The notes beneath the pieces are model-generated. The model searched no databases and had not been told where the DNA came from. It was given only the letters and a program-made list of their open reading frames with translations. Source: CATQGW01 sp965242565 (GTDB lineage: Bacteria > Chloroflexota > Dehalococcoidia > Bin125). From it: a DNA stretch of 64,000 bases. This document shows positions 54,900-63,577 of this stretch, in pieces. Position numbers and translations under genes: made by a program. Location: NCBI GenBank assembly GCA_965242565.1, contig OZ251457.1:1364001-1428000 (forward strand), read 5' to 3'. Within the stretch, counting starts at the first letter, position 1, and the number at the start of each line of letters is the position of its first letter.

Positions 54900-55334
54900 T
54901 CATACCCGCCCGCTCGCGTCCGTCCCGGGCGCGAGTGCGAGTCCGCGAATCCCGCGGAAATCGCGCATGTTGTGCGTGATCAGCGGGCATGGGATCGCCA
55001 TCGCCGTCGCTGCGATCCAGGCGTCGGCAGCCGATATCGCGCGGCCGCCCCTGTTGCGATGCCGGGCGATCGAGTCGGCGCGCACATCCACCCAGATCTG
55101 CTCCGCCAAGGAGCTGAGCGGTACCTCCACAAAGTGCGACATCACCGCATCGAAACGTCGTCGATCCCAGTTCAGCATTCGCAACCCGACCCGCAGCTCC
55201 GCCAGCGCCTGAAACGAAATCCCGATCGTCGCGTCACCCTCAAACAGATGCGCGTAACGAGCCGCCAGCGGGTGTCTCGTGATGATGTACGAAACGGCGT
55301 TTGTGTCGGCCGTGTAGCTGACATCCGGCGGCAA
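54900..55334 (-). CDS. PIN-domain RNase (VapC-type toxin)
   Basis: A 144-residue protein with the PIN acidic residues: YTADTNAVSYI (first Asp), ISFQALAELRVGL (Glu), SAADAWIAATAMAIPCPLIT (Asp) and THNMRDFRGI. VapC-type PIN domains cut RNA and are held inactive by an antitoxin. The gene starts 2 nt after the stop of 55337-56131, so that gene, although not a recognised antitoxin, is the likely partner. Confidence 0.85.
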   Translation of the reverse strand: MPPDVSYTADTNAVSYIITRHPLAARYAHLFEGDATIGISFQALAELRVGLRMLNWDRRRFDAVMSHFVEVPLSSLAEQIWVDVRADSIARHRNRGGRAISAADAWIAATAMAIPCPLITHNMRDFRGIRGLALAPGTDASGRV

Positions 55335-55336
55335 CG

Positions 55337-56131
55337 TTAGTCCTCGCCTCTTCGCGCCGCGTACGTCTCGTCGAGAAATTCGTCAACCCCGTCGGCGGCG
55401 AGCGCCTCGTCCTTCGTTGGCCAGCGGAACAGCTTCGTGCCCGGCGGGATGTGTCGGCACGGATGCGGCTCAAGCTCGCGCACCTGAAAGCGAGGCAGCG
55501 TCCCCAGCGGCTCGTCGCACTCAAAGACGGACGCGCAAACGCTGCTCCGCTCCAGACGCTCCGCGACCTCCGACAGCGCGCCGTCGAATTCGAGAATCGC
55601 GGCGAACGGCGCTTGTCCGTTCTTCTTCGGCACTTGCAGCCGCGCTGTCCGCCGCTCGCAATCCACCCTCCAAAGCCAGCCGTGCAGCTCGCTCCGCGGT
55701 CCCTCATCTGGCGTCCGCGCCAGTTGACGCCCGAACGACGCGATCGTCCAGTCGTAGCGCATTCGCACCACATCGTCGTCCGTCGGGATCGCGGCGGCGA
55801 CCTCGCGCAGGGCAGCGACTGCTGCCGCCGGCAGATCGGTCGGATCGCCGCCCACCCCGTCGACCAGGCATTGCAGCGGATCGGGTCCGCCGGCGAGACC
55901 GTCGCGCTGCGGCCAGCCCGGCGGGAAGAGCGTCATTCGCGCCTCGCGCCGTTCACTGCCGCCCCCGCCGATGATCCAGTTGAAGCCGGCATCGCAATCG
56001 TCTGCTTCGCCGGCAATGAGCGCGCGCACCGCCACCTCGATCGGCTTGAAAATGCCGAACAAATCGCCGAGGGGAAACCGCGAAGCTTCAACGCCCGGCC
56101 CAGCTATCCCGATCAGCAGCTCACGTTCCAC
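55337..56131 (-). CDS. Hypothetical protein upstream of the PIN-domain gene
   Basis: A GTG start at 56131 gives about 264 residues; the longer frame is not well supported. There are no recognised domains. Blocks include MRYDWTIASFGRQLARTPDE, HGWLWRVDCERRTARLQVPK and, at the end, PTKDEALAADGVDEFLDETY followed by AARRGED. The acidic C-terminal helix could occupy the positively charged groove of the PIN protein, as antitoxin tails do, but it is far larger than a VapB antitoxin. I regard it as real but unassigned. Confidence 0.55.
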   Translation of the reverse strand: MERELLIGIAGPGVEASRFPLGDLFGIFKPIEVAVRALIAGEADDCDAGFNWIIGGGGSERREARMTLFPPGWPQRDGLAGGPDPLQCLVDGVGGDPTDLPAAAVAALREVAAAIPTDDDVVRMRYDWTIASFGRQLARTPDEGPRSELHGWLWRVDCERRTARLQVPKKNGQAPFAAILEFDGALSEVAERLERSSVCASVFECDEPLGTLPRFQVRELEPHPCRHIPPGTKLFRWPTKDEALAADGVDEFLDETYAARRGED

Positions 56132-56247
56132 GCACAACCTCGCCTTCGCTTGCCATGCTATCGCTCCGCGACGGCGCCGCGTTGAAATCGCTACACTTGC
56201 GGCAAGCCACACACGCCTCCAGATGAGGCGCTGGAAAGGACGACGCC

Positions 56248-57291
56248 GTGAAAGCCGTAGTGATGGAAGCCCTCCGCGAACCGCTGGTGGTGCGCGAATT
56301 CGACGAACCCCAATGCGGTCCCCGCGACGCGCTCGTGCGCGTCGAAGCCTGCGGTGTCTGCCGCAGCGACTGGCACCTCTGGCAGGGCGACCTCTCCTGG
56401 GTCGGCTTCCAGATCCCCATGCCCGCCGTGCTCGGACACGAATGGGCCGGCACCGTCGAGCAGGTCGGCGCCGAAGTCCAGCACATCCGCCCCGGCATGC
56501 GCGTGCTCACCCCCTTCCACAACGGCTGCGGCAACTGCGACCTCTGCCGCCGCGGCTTCCCCAACATCTGCGACAACAACGCCGCCTTCGCCGGCGGCTT
56601 CGCCCAGAAAGCCGTCATCTCCAACGCCGACTTCAACGCCATCCCCCTGCCCGACAGCATCTCCTTCGAGGCCGGCGCCGCGATGGGCTGCCGCTTCATG
56701 ACCAGCTACCACGGCGTCGCCGACCGCGGCGGCGTGCGCGGCGGCGATTGGGTCGTCGTCAACGGCTGCGGCGGCATCGGCCTCTCCGCCATCCAGGTCG
56801 CCGCCGCCCTCGGCGCGCAGGTCGTCGCCGTCGACCTCGACGAGACCAAGCTCTCCAAAGCCCGCAGCGAGGGTGCGCTCGAGACGATCAACGCTACCGA
56901 CGGCGATGTGCCCGAGCAGGTCAAAGAGATCACCGGCGGCGGCGCGCAGGTCTCCGTCGACGCGCTCGGCATCGAAGCCACGATGCTCAACTCCGTCAAC
57001 TCCCTCCGCAAGGGCGGCGTTCACGTGCAGATCGGCATCACCTCCGCTGCCGAAGCCGGCGAGGTCGGACTGCCCATCGACCTGATCACGATGAGCGAAA
57101 TCGAGTTCCGCGGCTCGCTCGGCCTGCCCAACCAGAACTACCCCGCCATGCTCAACATGGTCGCCTCCGGCAAGCTCCACCCGGAGACGATCATCGGCGA
57201 GCGCATCAGCATCAACGACGTCCCGGCGGTGGTCGACTCCATGACCACCTTCCAAACGATGGGCTTCACGACGATCACGGACTTCTCCTAA
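56248..57291 (+). CDS. Zinc-dependent alcohol dehydrogenase
   Basis: A GTG start with GGAAAGGA upstream; 347 residues. Catalytic zinc ligands lie in CGVCRSDWHLWQ and VLGHEWAGTVEQVG. The structural zinc is held by CGNCDLCRRGFPNIC. The NAD(P) site is GCGGIGLSAIQVAAALGAQV, followed by VVAVDLDETKLSKA. The aspartate after VVAVD favours NAD over NADP. Substrate unknown. The polysaccharide deacetylase gene starts 4 nt downstream. Confidence 0.9.
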   Translation: MKAVVMEALREPLVVREFDEPQCGPRDALVRVEACGVCRSDWHLWQGDLSWVGFQIPMPAVLGHEWAGTVEQVGAEVQHIRPGMRVLTPFHNGCGNCDLCRRGFPNICDNNAAFAGGFAQKAVISNADFNAIPLPDSISFEAGAAMGCRFMTSYHGVADRGGVRGGDWVVVNGCGGIGLSAIQVAAALGAQVVAVDLDETKLSKARSEGALETINATDGDVPEQVKEITGGGAQVSVDALGIEATMLNSVNSLRKGGVHVQIGITSAAEAGEVGLPIDLITMSEIEFRGSLGLPNQNYPAMLNMVASGKLHPETIIGERISINDVPAVVDSMTTFQTMGFTTITDFS

Positions 57292-57295
57292 GGAG

Positions 57296-58159
57296 ATGCC
57301 CTGCCCGCACTGCGGCCGGACAAGCGAGGAGCGCTACTGCGCGGGCTGCGGCGCGGCGTTGCAGCCCGCACGCGACGCGAACCGGTGCGCCGTCGTCATC
57401 TCCTTTGATGTCGACGGCGCATCAGGGATGATCAACCGCGACCCCGCCATCGAGCAGCGCCCCTCCGCCCGCTCGTTCGGCGACTACGGCCCTGCGGTCG
57501 CCGTGCCCCACATCCTCGCCCTGCTCAAAGAGCGCGGTATCCCCGCGTCGTTCTACGTGCCCGGCTGGATCGCCGAGCGCAACCCGCGCACCGTCGAACA
57601 AATCGCCGCCCACGGACACGAAATCGGACACCACGGCTACCTCCACGAGCCCCCTGCCACCCTCTCCGCCGAGCAGGAAGCCGAGGTGCTTGACCGCGGC
57701 TCCGAAATCCTGCAAGGCATCACCGGCGAAGCCCCCGTCGGCTACCGCTCCCCGTCCTGGGAACTGAGCGACCACTCGCTCAACCTCCTGCGCGAGCGCG
57801 GCTTCCGCTACGACTCCAGCCTGATGGGCGGCGACGCCCCCTATTGGGCTGCCCCCGGCCTCGCCGAACTCCCCATCCACTGGGCGCTCGACGACTACCC
57901 CTACTTCGTCTTCGCCCCCGCCGACGGACGCCGCCTGATGGCCGCCCCCGAACACGTCTACGCCGCCTGGCGCGACGCCTTCGACGAGCTCTACGCCCGC
58001 GGCGGCGTCTTCACCCTCACCATGCACCCCTACATCATCGGACGCCCCGGCCGCCTCAAAATGCTCGACCGCCTCCTCGACCACATCCAGCGCCACCCCA
58101 ACACCGCCTTCCACCGCGCCGACCACCTCATCAACCACTTCGCCGCCCAACACCCCTAG
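57296..58159 (+). CDS. Polysaccharide deacetylase with N-terminal zinc ribbon
   Basis: A 287-residue protein that begins with a four-cysteine zinc ribbon (CPHCG then CAGCG, residues 3-19). The NodB-homology domain follows: VVISFDVDGASGMI (the DD-type metal site), HGHEIGHHGYLHEPPAT (H-x-x-H pair), VGYRSPSWELS and FTLTMHPYIIG. It resembles the PuuE/HpPgdA-type branch. AGGAG lies directly before the ATG with no spacing, so the true start may be different, but the ribbon argues for this one. Translationally linked to the alcohol dehydrogenase. Confidence 0.83.
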   Translation: MPCPHCGRTSEERYCAGCGAALQPARDANRCAVVISFDVDGASGMINRDPAIEQRPSARSFGDYGPAVAVPHILALLKERGIPASFYVPGWIAERNPRTVEQIAAHGHEIGHHGYLHEPPATLSAEQEAEVLDRGSEILQGITGEAPVGYRSPSWELSDHSLNLLRERGFRYDSSLMGGDAPYWAAPGLAELPIHWALDDYPYFVFAPADGRRLMAAPEHVYAAWRDAFDELYARGGVFTLTMHPYIIGRPGRLKMLDRLLDHIQRHPNTAFHRADHLINHFAAQHP

Positions 58160-58589
58160 CGCCCACCCCCACTCCCACTATTCCCGCCCCCAACCTCCGC
58201 CATCCCCGCCTTCCTATCTCCGTCATACCCGCGCCCCCCTCCGTCATACCTGCCTCCCCTCTCCGTCATACCCGCGCTTGCCGCGGGTATCTCGCCGCCA
58301 CCGGCGCCAACACCCCATACCACCACCCTTCCGTCATACCCGCCACCACTCTTCCCGTCATTCCCGCCCCCGAGCGGGAATCCACACGGCGGCCGTCGGC
58401 AGCACGGCGCATTGAGCTGACCTGCGAACAGGCGCTGGCGAGCAGACCTGGGCCTTCGGCGCTGCGAATGGAGTTGGGTTTGCGTAAACACGCCTAAGCC
58501 ACGACCTCCCCAACGCGCCAAAACTCACCCCCGCCCGGAACAACCGCCGACGCCCCGTATGCTGCCCAACAAACCCGAAAGCGCTCACA
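58160..58589. repeat. Repeat region after the polysaccharide deacetylase gene
   Basis: Half-units CCTCCGTCATACC and TCTCCGTCATACCCGCGC lead to a full CGTCATACCCGCGCTTGCCG palindrome (about 58265-58295), and a GTCATTCCCGCCCCCGAGCG palindrome lies at about 58356-58382. The remaining 200 nt hold no gene I can support. Confidence 0.7.
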
Positions 58590-59222
58590 GTGCCCCACTC
58601 CGATCGCTACACCGCCGCCATCGACGCCATCGACGCCGCCAACGCCGACGACCCGGCCACCCTGCTCGTCAACGACGCACCGCGCCCCAAAGAGCAGACC
58701 CACGCCGAAATGATGACCGACTGGGTGCTGCGCCTTCGCCCCGACGCCTCCGAAACCCTGCTGCTCGCCGCCCGCGCCCACCACCTGCGCCGCTGGATGA
58801 TCCCCCGCGACGCCTTTCCCGCCGGACGCAGCGCCTACCTCCGCTGGCGGCGCGCGCTGCACCATGTCCACGCCGAACTCGCCGCCGCCATCCTCGAACA
58901 GCACGGCTACCGCCACGCGGAGGTTGAGCGCGTTTACGCGCTGATCGCCAAAGAACCCCTCCTCCAACAGGGCGACGAAGAAGCCCAAACCCTCGAAGAC
59001 GCGCTCTCCCTCGTCTTCTTCCAAACCCAACTCGAGTCCACCATGCCCGACCTCGACGAGCGCCAGCAGCGCCGCGTCGTCGGGCGCACCTGGCGCAAAA
59101 TGAGCCCCGCCGCCCAACAGGCGCTGCGCGAAATGGAGCTCAGCAACGACGCCCGCCGAGCCCTCGCCGGCATCCTCCCTGACTTCGTACAAGAGCGCGC
59201 GCAGGCTGACGCCGATGCCTGA
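58590..59222 (+). CDS. DUF4202-family protein
   Basis: A 210-residue protein from a GTG start. RYTAAIDAIDAANADDPATL and LLLAARAHHLRRWMIPRDAF followed by PAGRSAYLRWRRALHHVHAE are the DUF4202 blocks, and the HH pairs look like an HD-type metal site. Then EDALSLVFFQTQLESTMPDL and KTxxKM-like RTWRKMSPAAQQ. Function unknown. Its 3' end overlaps the methyltransferase gene by 8 nt. Confidence 0.82.
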   Translation: MPHSDRYTAAIDAIDAANADDPATLLVNDAPRPKEQTHAEMMTDWVLRLRPDASETLLLAARAHHLRRWMIPRDAFPAGRSAYLRWRRALHHVHAELAAAILEQHGYRHAEVERVYALIAKEPLLQQGDEEAQTLEDALSLVFFQTQLESTMPDLDERQQRRVVGRTWRKMSPAAQQALREMELSNDARRALAGILPDFVQERAQADADA

Positions 59223-60021
59223 ACCCCGCGAGCGCTACACCCACGGACACCACCCCTCCGTCGTCGCCCAGCACGCCCGACGCCGCGCCGAAGTTGAAGC
59301 CTGGTTTCTCCTCCCCCGCCTCCAAAGCGGCCAACGCCTGCTCGATGTCGGCTGCGGCCCCGGCACCGTCACGACCGGACTCGCCCGCGCCGTCGCGCCC
59401 GGCCTCGTCACCGGCCTCGACGCCGCCCCCGACGTGCTCGCCACCGCCCGCCAACACGCCGCCGAGACGGGACCGGACAACCTCGAATTCGTCGAGGGCA
59501 ATGTCTACGCGCTCAACTACCCCGACGACACGTTCGACATCGTCTACGCCAACCAGCTCCTCCAGCACCTCTCCGATCCCGTCGCCGCCCTGCGCGAAAT
59601 GCGCCGCGTCCTCCGCCCCGGCGGGCTGCTCGCCGTCCGCGACGCCGACTACGCCACCATGCAGCCGCACCCCAAATTTTCCGAATTCGAGCGCTGGAAC
59701 GCGCTCTATCACCAGGTCGCCTACGCCAACAACGCCGAGCCCGACGCCGGCCGCAAACTCCCGTCCTGGGCCCGCGCCGCCGGCTTCACCGAGCTCGAAA
59801 CCCACCCCAACGTCGTCCTGCTCGAAGCGGAAGAAGCCCGCATCTGGGGCGAAGCATGGTCCCAGCGCATCCTCCACTCCGCCGTCGCTACGCAAGCGCT
59901 CGAATACAACCTCGCAACCCAAACTGACCTCGATGCCCTCTCCATCGCCTGGCAAACCTGGTCCCAGCACCCCGAAGCCCTCTTCATGTTCATCCAAATC
60001 GCCCTCATCGCCCGAAAGTAG
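59215..60021 (+). CDS. Class I SAM-dependent methyltransferase
   Basis: A 268-residue protein. Motif I is LLDVGCGPGTVTTGLARAV (about 43-61), followed by VTGLDAAPDVLATARQHA (acidic residue binding the ribose), FDIVYANQLLQHLSDPVAAL (motif IV) and RVLRPGGLLAVRDADYATM. A UbiE/Coq5-like fold; the substrate is unknown. Translation is coupled to DUF4202. Confidence 0.88.
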   Translation: MPEPRERYTHGHHPSVVAQHARRRAEVEAWFLLPRLQSGQRLLDVGCGPGTVTTGLARAVAPGLVTGLDAAPDVLATARQHAAETGPDNLEFVEGNVYALNYPDDTFDIVYANQLLQHLSDPVAALREMRRVLRPGGLLAVRDADYATMQPHPKFSEFERWNALYHQVAYANNAEPDAGRKLPSWARAAGFTELETHPNVVLLEAEEARIWGEAWSQRILHSAVATQALEYNLATQTDLDALSIAWQTWSQHPEALFMFIQIALIARK

Positions 60022-60090
60022 GTACCGCAGGCGTCGCGTCGCCGGGCAGGTTCACGCAAGCTCGCCTGCCGTCGGCGCCTGCCCTCCCAT

Positions 60091-60120
60091 CCGTCATTCC
60101 AGCGTGCGCTGGAATGACGG
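60091..60120. repeat. GTCATTCCAGCG palindrome
   Basis: CGTCATTCCAGCGTGCGCTGGAATGACGG, a perfect inverted repeat between the methyltransferase and histidine-kinase genes. A related half-form is at about 23649-23675. It could act as a bidirectional terminator between these convergent genes. Confidence 0.75.
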
Positions 60121-60154
60121 ATGGGGTGCGGAATGACGGATGGGGGAACAGGCG

Positions 60155-61594
60155 CTAGCCGAGCGGCAGGCGGATGCGGATCGTCGCGCCCTCGCCGAGG
60201 CGGCTTTGGGCGCTGATTTCGCCGCCGTGCGCGCGGACGATCTCGCGGCTGATCGCCAGCCCCAACCCCGCGCCCGGACCGCTGCGGTCGGGCGACTGAT
60301 AGAAGCGGTCGAAGAGATGCGGCAGCCGCTCGGCGGCGATGCCCTCGCCGCTGTCTTCAACCTCCAGCAGGAGCGCGTCACTGTCGCGGCGGGCGCGCAG
60401 CTCGATCAGCCCGGCCTCGGTGTGGCGCAGCGCGTTGTCGACCAGATTGGAGAGCACCTGCACCAGGCGGTCGTGGTCGGCGTGGATGGCGGGCGCGTCG
60501 GGCGCGACGACGCTGCGCAGACGCAAGCCCTTGTCTTCGGCGCGCGGCTCGAACAACTCCTCCACGTGGTGCAGCAGCTCGGCGGGCGCGACATCGGAGA
60601 GTTCGAGCCGCTCCTGGCCGGATTCGAGCCGCGAGAGGTCGAGCATCTGCTCGACCATCCGCAGCATCCGCCGCGTCTCCTGCTGGATCACGCCCAGCGC
60701 ATGCTGTTGGCGCTCGGGCGAGGCGACCGCGCCTTCCTGGAGCGCGCCGGCGAAACCGCGGATCGAGGTGAGCGGGGTGCGCAGCTCGTGGCTGACGTCG
60801 GCGATGAAGCCGCGCATCGCGCGCTCGTTGTCGGCGACGCGCTGCGCCATGCGGTTGAAGGCGGCGGCCAGCTCGCGCACCTGGCGAGGGCCGCGCTCGG
60901 TGGCGCGCGCTTCGTAGCCACCGGGCCCGAACTGCGCGACCACGCCCATCAGATCGCGCAGCGGGCGCATCAGCGAGCGGGAGAGCACGATCGCCAGCAG
61001 CGACGCGGCCATGATGCCGGCCAACGCGGAGAGCAGCAGACGCGCGACCAGGTCGGCGTCGGCGGCGGAGACGCGGTCCTCGGCGAAGGTCACGGCGAGC
61101 AGCACGGCCTGTTCCTTGCCTCTTCTGTCGGTGTAGACCGCGAGCACACGGCTCATCACATCCTGGCGGTGCTCGCCGATGCCGAGTTCGGAGCGGTACC
61201 AGCCGTCGCGCTCGCCGTTCTCGACGATCTCTTTCCAGGTCACGGGGAAGATCAGGCCGCGCACGTTGCCGCCGGCGTCGAAGCCTTCGAGCACGCGCCC
61301 GACGGCGTTGAGCAGCAGGACAGTTGTTTCGGTGTCTTCGGCGTGGTTGCGGATGCGCTCGGCGAGTTCGTCGGACGGCAGGCCGCGCTCGACGCCGCGG
61401 CTGATGTCGACGGCGATGGCGGTGGCGACGGAGCGCAGTTCCTGGCGGTCAACGGACTCACGGTAGCCGCCGAGCAGTCCGGCGAAGACGGTCGCGCCGA
61501 CGCCGAGGGTGAGGATGACGACGAGCAGAAAACCGAGGAAGAGGCGCAGGCCGAAGCCTGCGCCCCGCACGCGGTCGGCGAGCCGTCCCAACAC
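60155..61594 (-). CDS. Sensor histidine kinase
   Basis: A GTG start gives 479 residues. Two membrane helices (about 15-42 and 185-207) flank a 140-residue extracytoplasmic sensor, followed by HAMP (SRSLMRPLRDLMGVV), the HisKA box FIADVSHELRTPLTSIRGFA (phospho-His near residue 270), and the ATPase N box LVDNALRHTEAG, G1 VEDSGEGI, F LFDRFYQ and G2 GAGLGLAI. The response regulator at 61610 ends 15 nt upstream and is its partner. Confidence 0.93.
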   Translation of the reverse strand: MLGRLADRVRGAGFGLRLFLGFLLVVILTLGVGATVFAGLLGGYRESVDRQELRSVATAIAVDISRGVERGLPSDELAERIRNHAEDTETTVLLLNAVGRVLEGFDAGGNVRGLIFPVTWKEIVENGERDGWYRSELGIGEHRQDVMSRVLAVYTDRRGKEQAVLLAVTFAEDRVSAADADLVARLLLSALAGIMAASLLAIVLSRSLMRPLRDLMGVVAQFGPGGYEARATERGPRQVRELAAAFNRMAQRVADNERAMRGFIADVSHELRTPLTSIRGFAGALQEGAVASPERQQHALGVIQQETRRMLRMVEQMLDLSRLESGQERLELSDVAPAELLHHVEELFEPRAEDKGLRLRSVVAPDAPAIHADHDRLVQVLSNLVDNALRHTEAGLIELRARRDSDALLLEVEDSGEGIAAERLPHLFDRFYQSPDRSGPGAGLGLAISREIVRAHGGEISAQSRLGEGATIRIRLPLG

Positions 61595-61609
61595 GACGCC
61601 GCGCCCTGC

Positions 61610-62296
61610 TCAGCCGCCGGGCTGCGTCTGCACGAGCTTGTAGCCCACGCCGCGCACAGTCTCGATGGCGATCGCGTCGGAGGTCAGCTTGCGCCGCAGC
61701 TGGTTGACATGCACATCCACGGTGCGCGTCTCGCCGAAGTAGTCGTAGCCCCAGACGGTCTCCAGCAGCTGCTCGCGGCTGAGCACGATGCCCTCGTGCT
61801 CGGCCAGGCGGCGCAGCAGGTCGAACTCCTTGTTGCGCAGCTGCAGCGGCTCGCCGTCGAGCGTCGCCTCGTGCCGCTGCCAGTCGATCTTGAGCGGACC
61901 AACGACCACGCCCGCTCGTTCGCGGGCGGGCGCGCCGCCGGCGCGCCGCAGGATCGCCTTCACCCGCGCGGTCAGTTCGCGCGGGTGGAAGGGCTTGCCG
62001 AGGTAATCGTCGGCGCCCAACTCCAGCCCCACGATCCGGTCCACATCCTCGCCGCGCGCCGTGAGCATCAGGATCGGAATGTCGGAGTCACGCCGCAGCT
62101 CGCGGCAAACTTCGTAGCCGGAGCGCTTGGGCATCATCAGGTCGAGCACGATCAGGTCGGGAGACTGCGCGCGGGCGGCGGCGAGCGCCTGCTCGCCGTC
62201 GCCTGCCGTGATCACGCGAAAGCCCTCACGCTCCAGGTAGAGCGTGAGGAGCTCGCGGATGGGTTCCTCATCGTCGGCGATCAGGATCGTTTCCAT
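61610..62296 (-). CDS. OmpR-family response regulator
   Basis: A 228-residue regulator. The receiver has the acidic pocket ILIADDEEP, the phosphorylation site LIVLDLMMPKRSG (Asp52), then LMLTARG and GADDYLGKPF (Lys). The C-terminal winged helix runs from LKIDWQRHEATLDGEPLQLR to VWGYDYFGETRTVDVHVNQL, followed by RRKLTSDAIAIETVRGVGYKL. It is the first gene of the pair, followed by the kinase. The three-repeat secreted-protein gene lies directly upstream on the same strand and may be a target. Confidence 0.93.
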   Translation of the reverse strand: METILIADDEEPIRELLTLYLEREGFRVITAGDGEQALAAARAQSPDLIVLDLMMPKRSGYEVCRELRRDSDIPILMLTARGEDVDRIVGLELGADDYLGKPFHPRELTARVKAILRRAGGAPARERAGVVVGPLKIDWQRHEATLDGEPLQLRNKEFDLLRRLAEHEGIVLSREQLLETVWGYDYFGETRTVDVHVNQLRRKLTSDAIAIETVRGVGYKLVQTQPGG

Positions 62297-62335
62297 CGCG
62301 AGCTCCTCCCGTGTTCGCGTCGCGCCGGCGCGGGC

Positions 62336-63454
62336 TTACCAGGCCCAGCCGCCGCCGCGCTTGCCGTGGCCGCGCTCCGCGCCCTCGAAACCGCCGCCCC
62401 CGAAACCATCGTTGACGAAGCCCGCGATCTGCTCGCTGAGCATCGCGCGGATCGCCGCCGCCTTGGCCTCGGTCAGGTCGCCCGACGCCACTTTGGCGTC
62501 CAGCTCCTCGTCCATCCGCGCGACCAGCGTGTCGATTACGGTCTGCGGCGCGACACCGTTGGCTTCCGCGATTTCGGCCAGAGTGTCGCCGGAGGCCAGC
62601 GACTCCATCAGCGTTTGGCAGTCAGCCGCGCCGACCAGCTCCGCCATGCCGTCGCAGTCCTGGGCATCCAGCCCGGCCTGTCCGCGCATGCCGCGATCGC
62701 CGCCGAAGCGGCGCTCGTCCATGCTGTGATCGACCCAGCCCGCCGCCTTGTCCGCGATGCCGTCGCGGTAACGATCGGCCTGCGCCGCAGTCAGCTTGCC
62801 GGCCTCGACCGCGGCGTCGATCTCCGCGTTGACCGCCGCGACGATCCCGTCGATCACCGTCTGCCGCGCAACGCCGTTGGCCTCGGCGACATCGGCGAGC
62901 GATTGGCCGTCAGCCATCGCCGTCTCGAGCGCCGCGCAGTCGGCCGCGCCGACCAACTCCGCCATCCGCGCGCAGTCGTCGAAGTCCGGACCGCCGTGTC
63001 CGCGTCGTCCGTGGTCGTAGTCGCCGCTGAAGCGCCGCTCGTTCACACTGCGATCGACCCAGCCCGCCGCCCTGTCCGCGATGCCCTCGCGGTAGCGGTC
63101 GGCCTGCGCCGCAGTCAGCTCGCCGGCCTCGACGGCTTCGTCAAGCTCCGCGCTGATTGCCGAAACGATCCCGTCGATCACCGTCTGCCGCGCAATGCCG
63201 TTGGACTCGGCGACATCGGCGAGCGATTGGCCGTCGGCCATCGCTGTCTCGAGCGCCGCGCAGTCGGCCGCGCCGACCAACTCCGCCATCCGCGCGCAGT
63301 CGTCGTCGTGCCCGCGCCGTCCGTCGCCGTCCCGATCGCCGCCGCCGGGACGCGCGGCGACGATGCTCATCACCGCGATCGCCACGGCGACCGCAGTGAT
63401 CGCCGGCCAGAGCCAGCGTCCCTTCCCCGAAAGTCGGTTTCGCAAGCCGGTCAT
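62336..63454 (-). CDS. Secreted/anchored protein with three copies of a LysM-like helical repeat
   Basis: A 372-residue protein with a basic start (GLRNRLSGKGRW), a hydrophobic segment (LWPAITAVAVAIAVMSIVAA) and three repeats (about residues 52-142, 157-250 and 265-355). Each runs DCARMAELVGAADCAALETA, QSLADVAESNGIARQTVIDG, then ELDEAVEAGELTAAQADRYR and ends AAGWVD. Repeats 1 and 2 are nearly identical; repeat 3 is diverged and runs into GFGGGGF. The LADVAxxNGV block is LysM-like, and related repeats are common in secreted actinobacterial proteins. Two cysteines per repeat could form disulfides. Confidence 0.75.
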   Translation of the reverse strand: MTGLRNRLSGKGRWLWPAITAVAVAIAVMSIVAARPGGGDRDGDGRRGHDDDCARMAELVGAADCAALETAMADGQSLADVAESNGIARQTVIDGIVSAISAELDEAVEAGELTAAQADRYREGIADRAAGWVDRSVNERRFSGDYDHGRRGHGGPDFDDCARMAELVGAADCAALETAMADGQSLADVAEANGVARQTVIDGIVAAVNAEIDAAVEAGKLTAAQADRYRDGIADKAAGWVDHSMDERRFGGDRGMRGQAGLDAQDCDGMAELVGAADCQTLMESLASGDTLAEIAEANGVAPQTVIDTLVARMDEELDAKVASGDLTEAKAAAIRAMLSEQIAGFVNDGFGGGGFEGAERGHGKRGGGWAW

Positions 63455-63577
63455 GATCGTGCTCCTTCTGCTGCCGGGCGGCTCTCCACCGCCCGCATCA
63501 ACAGAGTGCGCCCGCCGTGTAAGAGGCGTACACGCCGCGTGTTGGCAGATCGTGAAGTTCGCGTAATCTCCCGCCGC

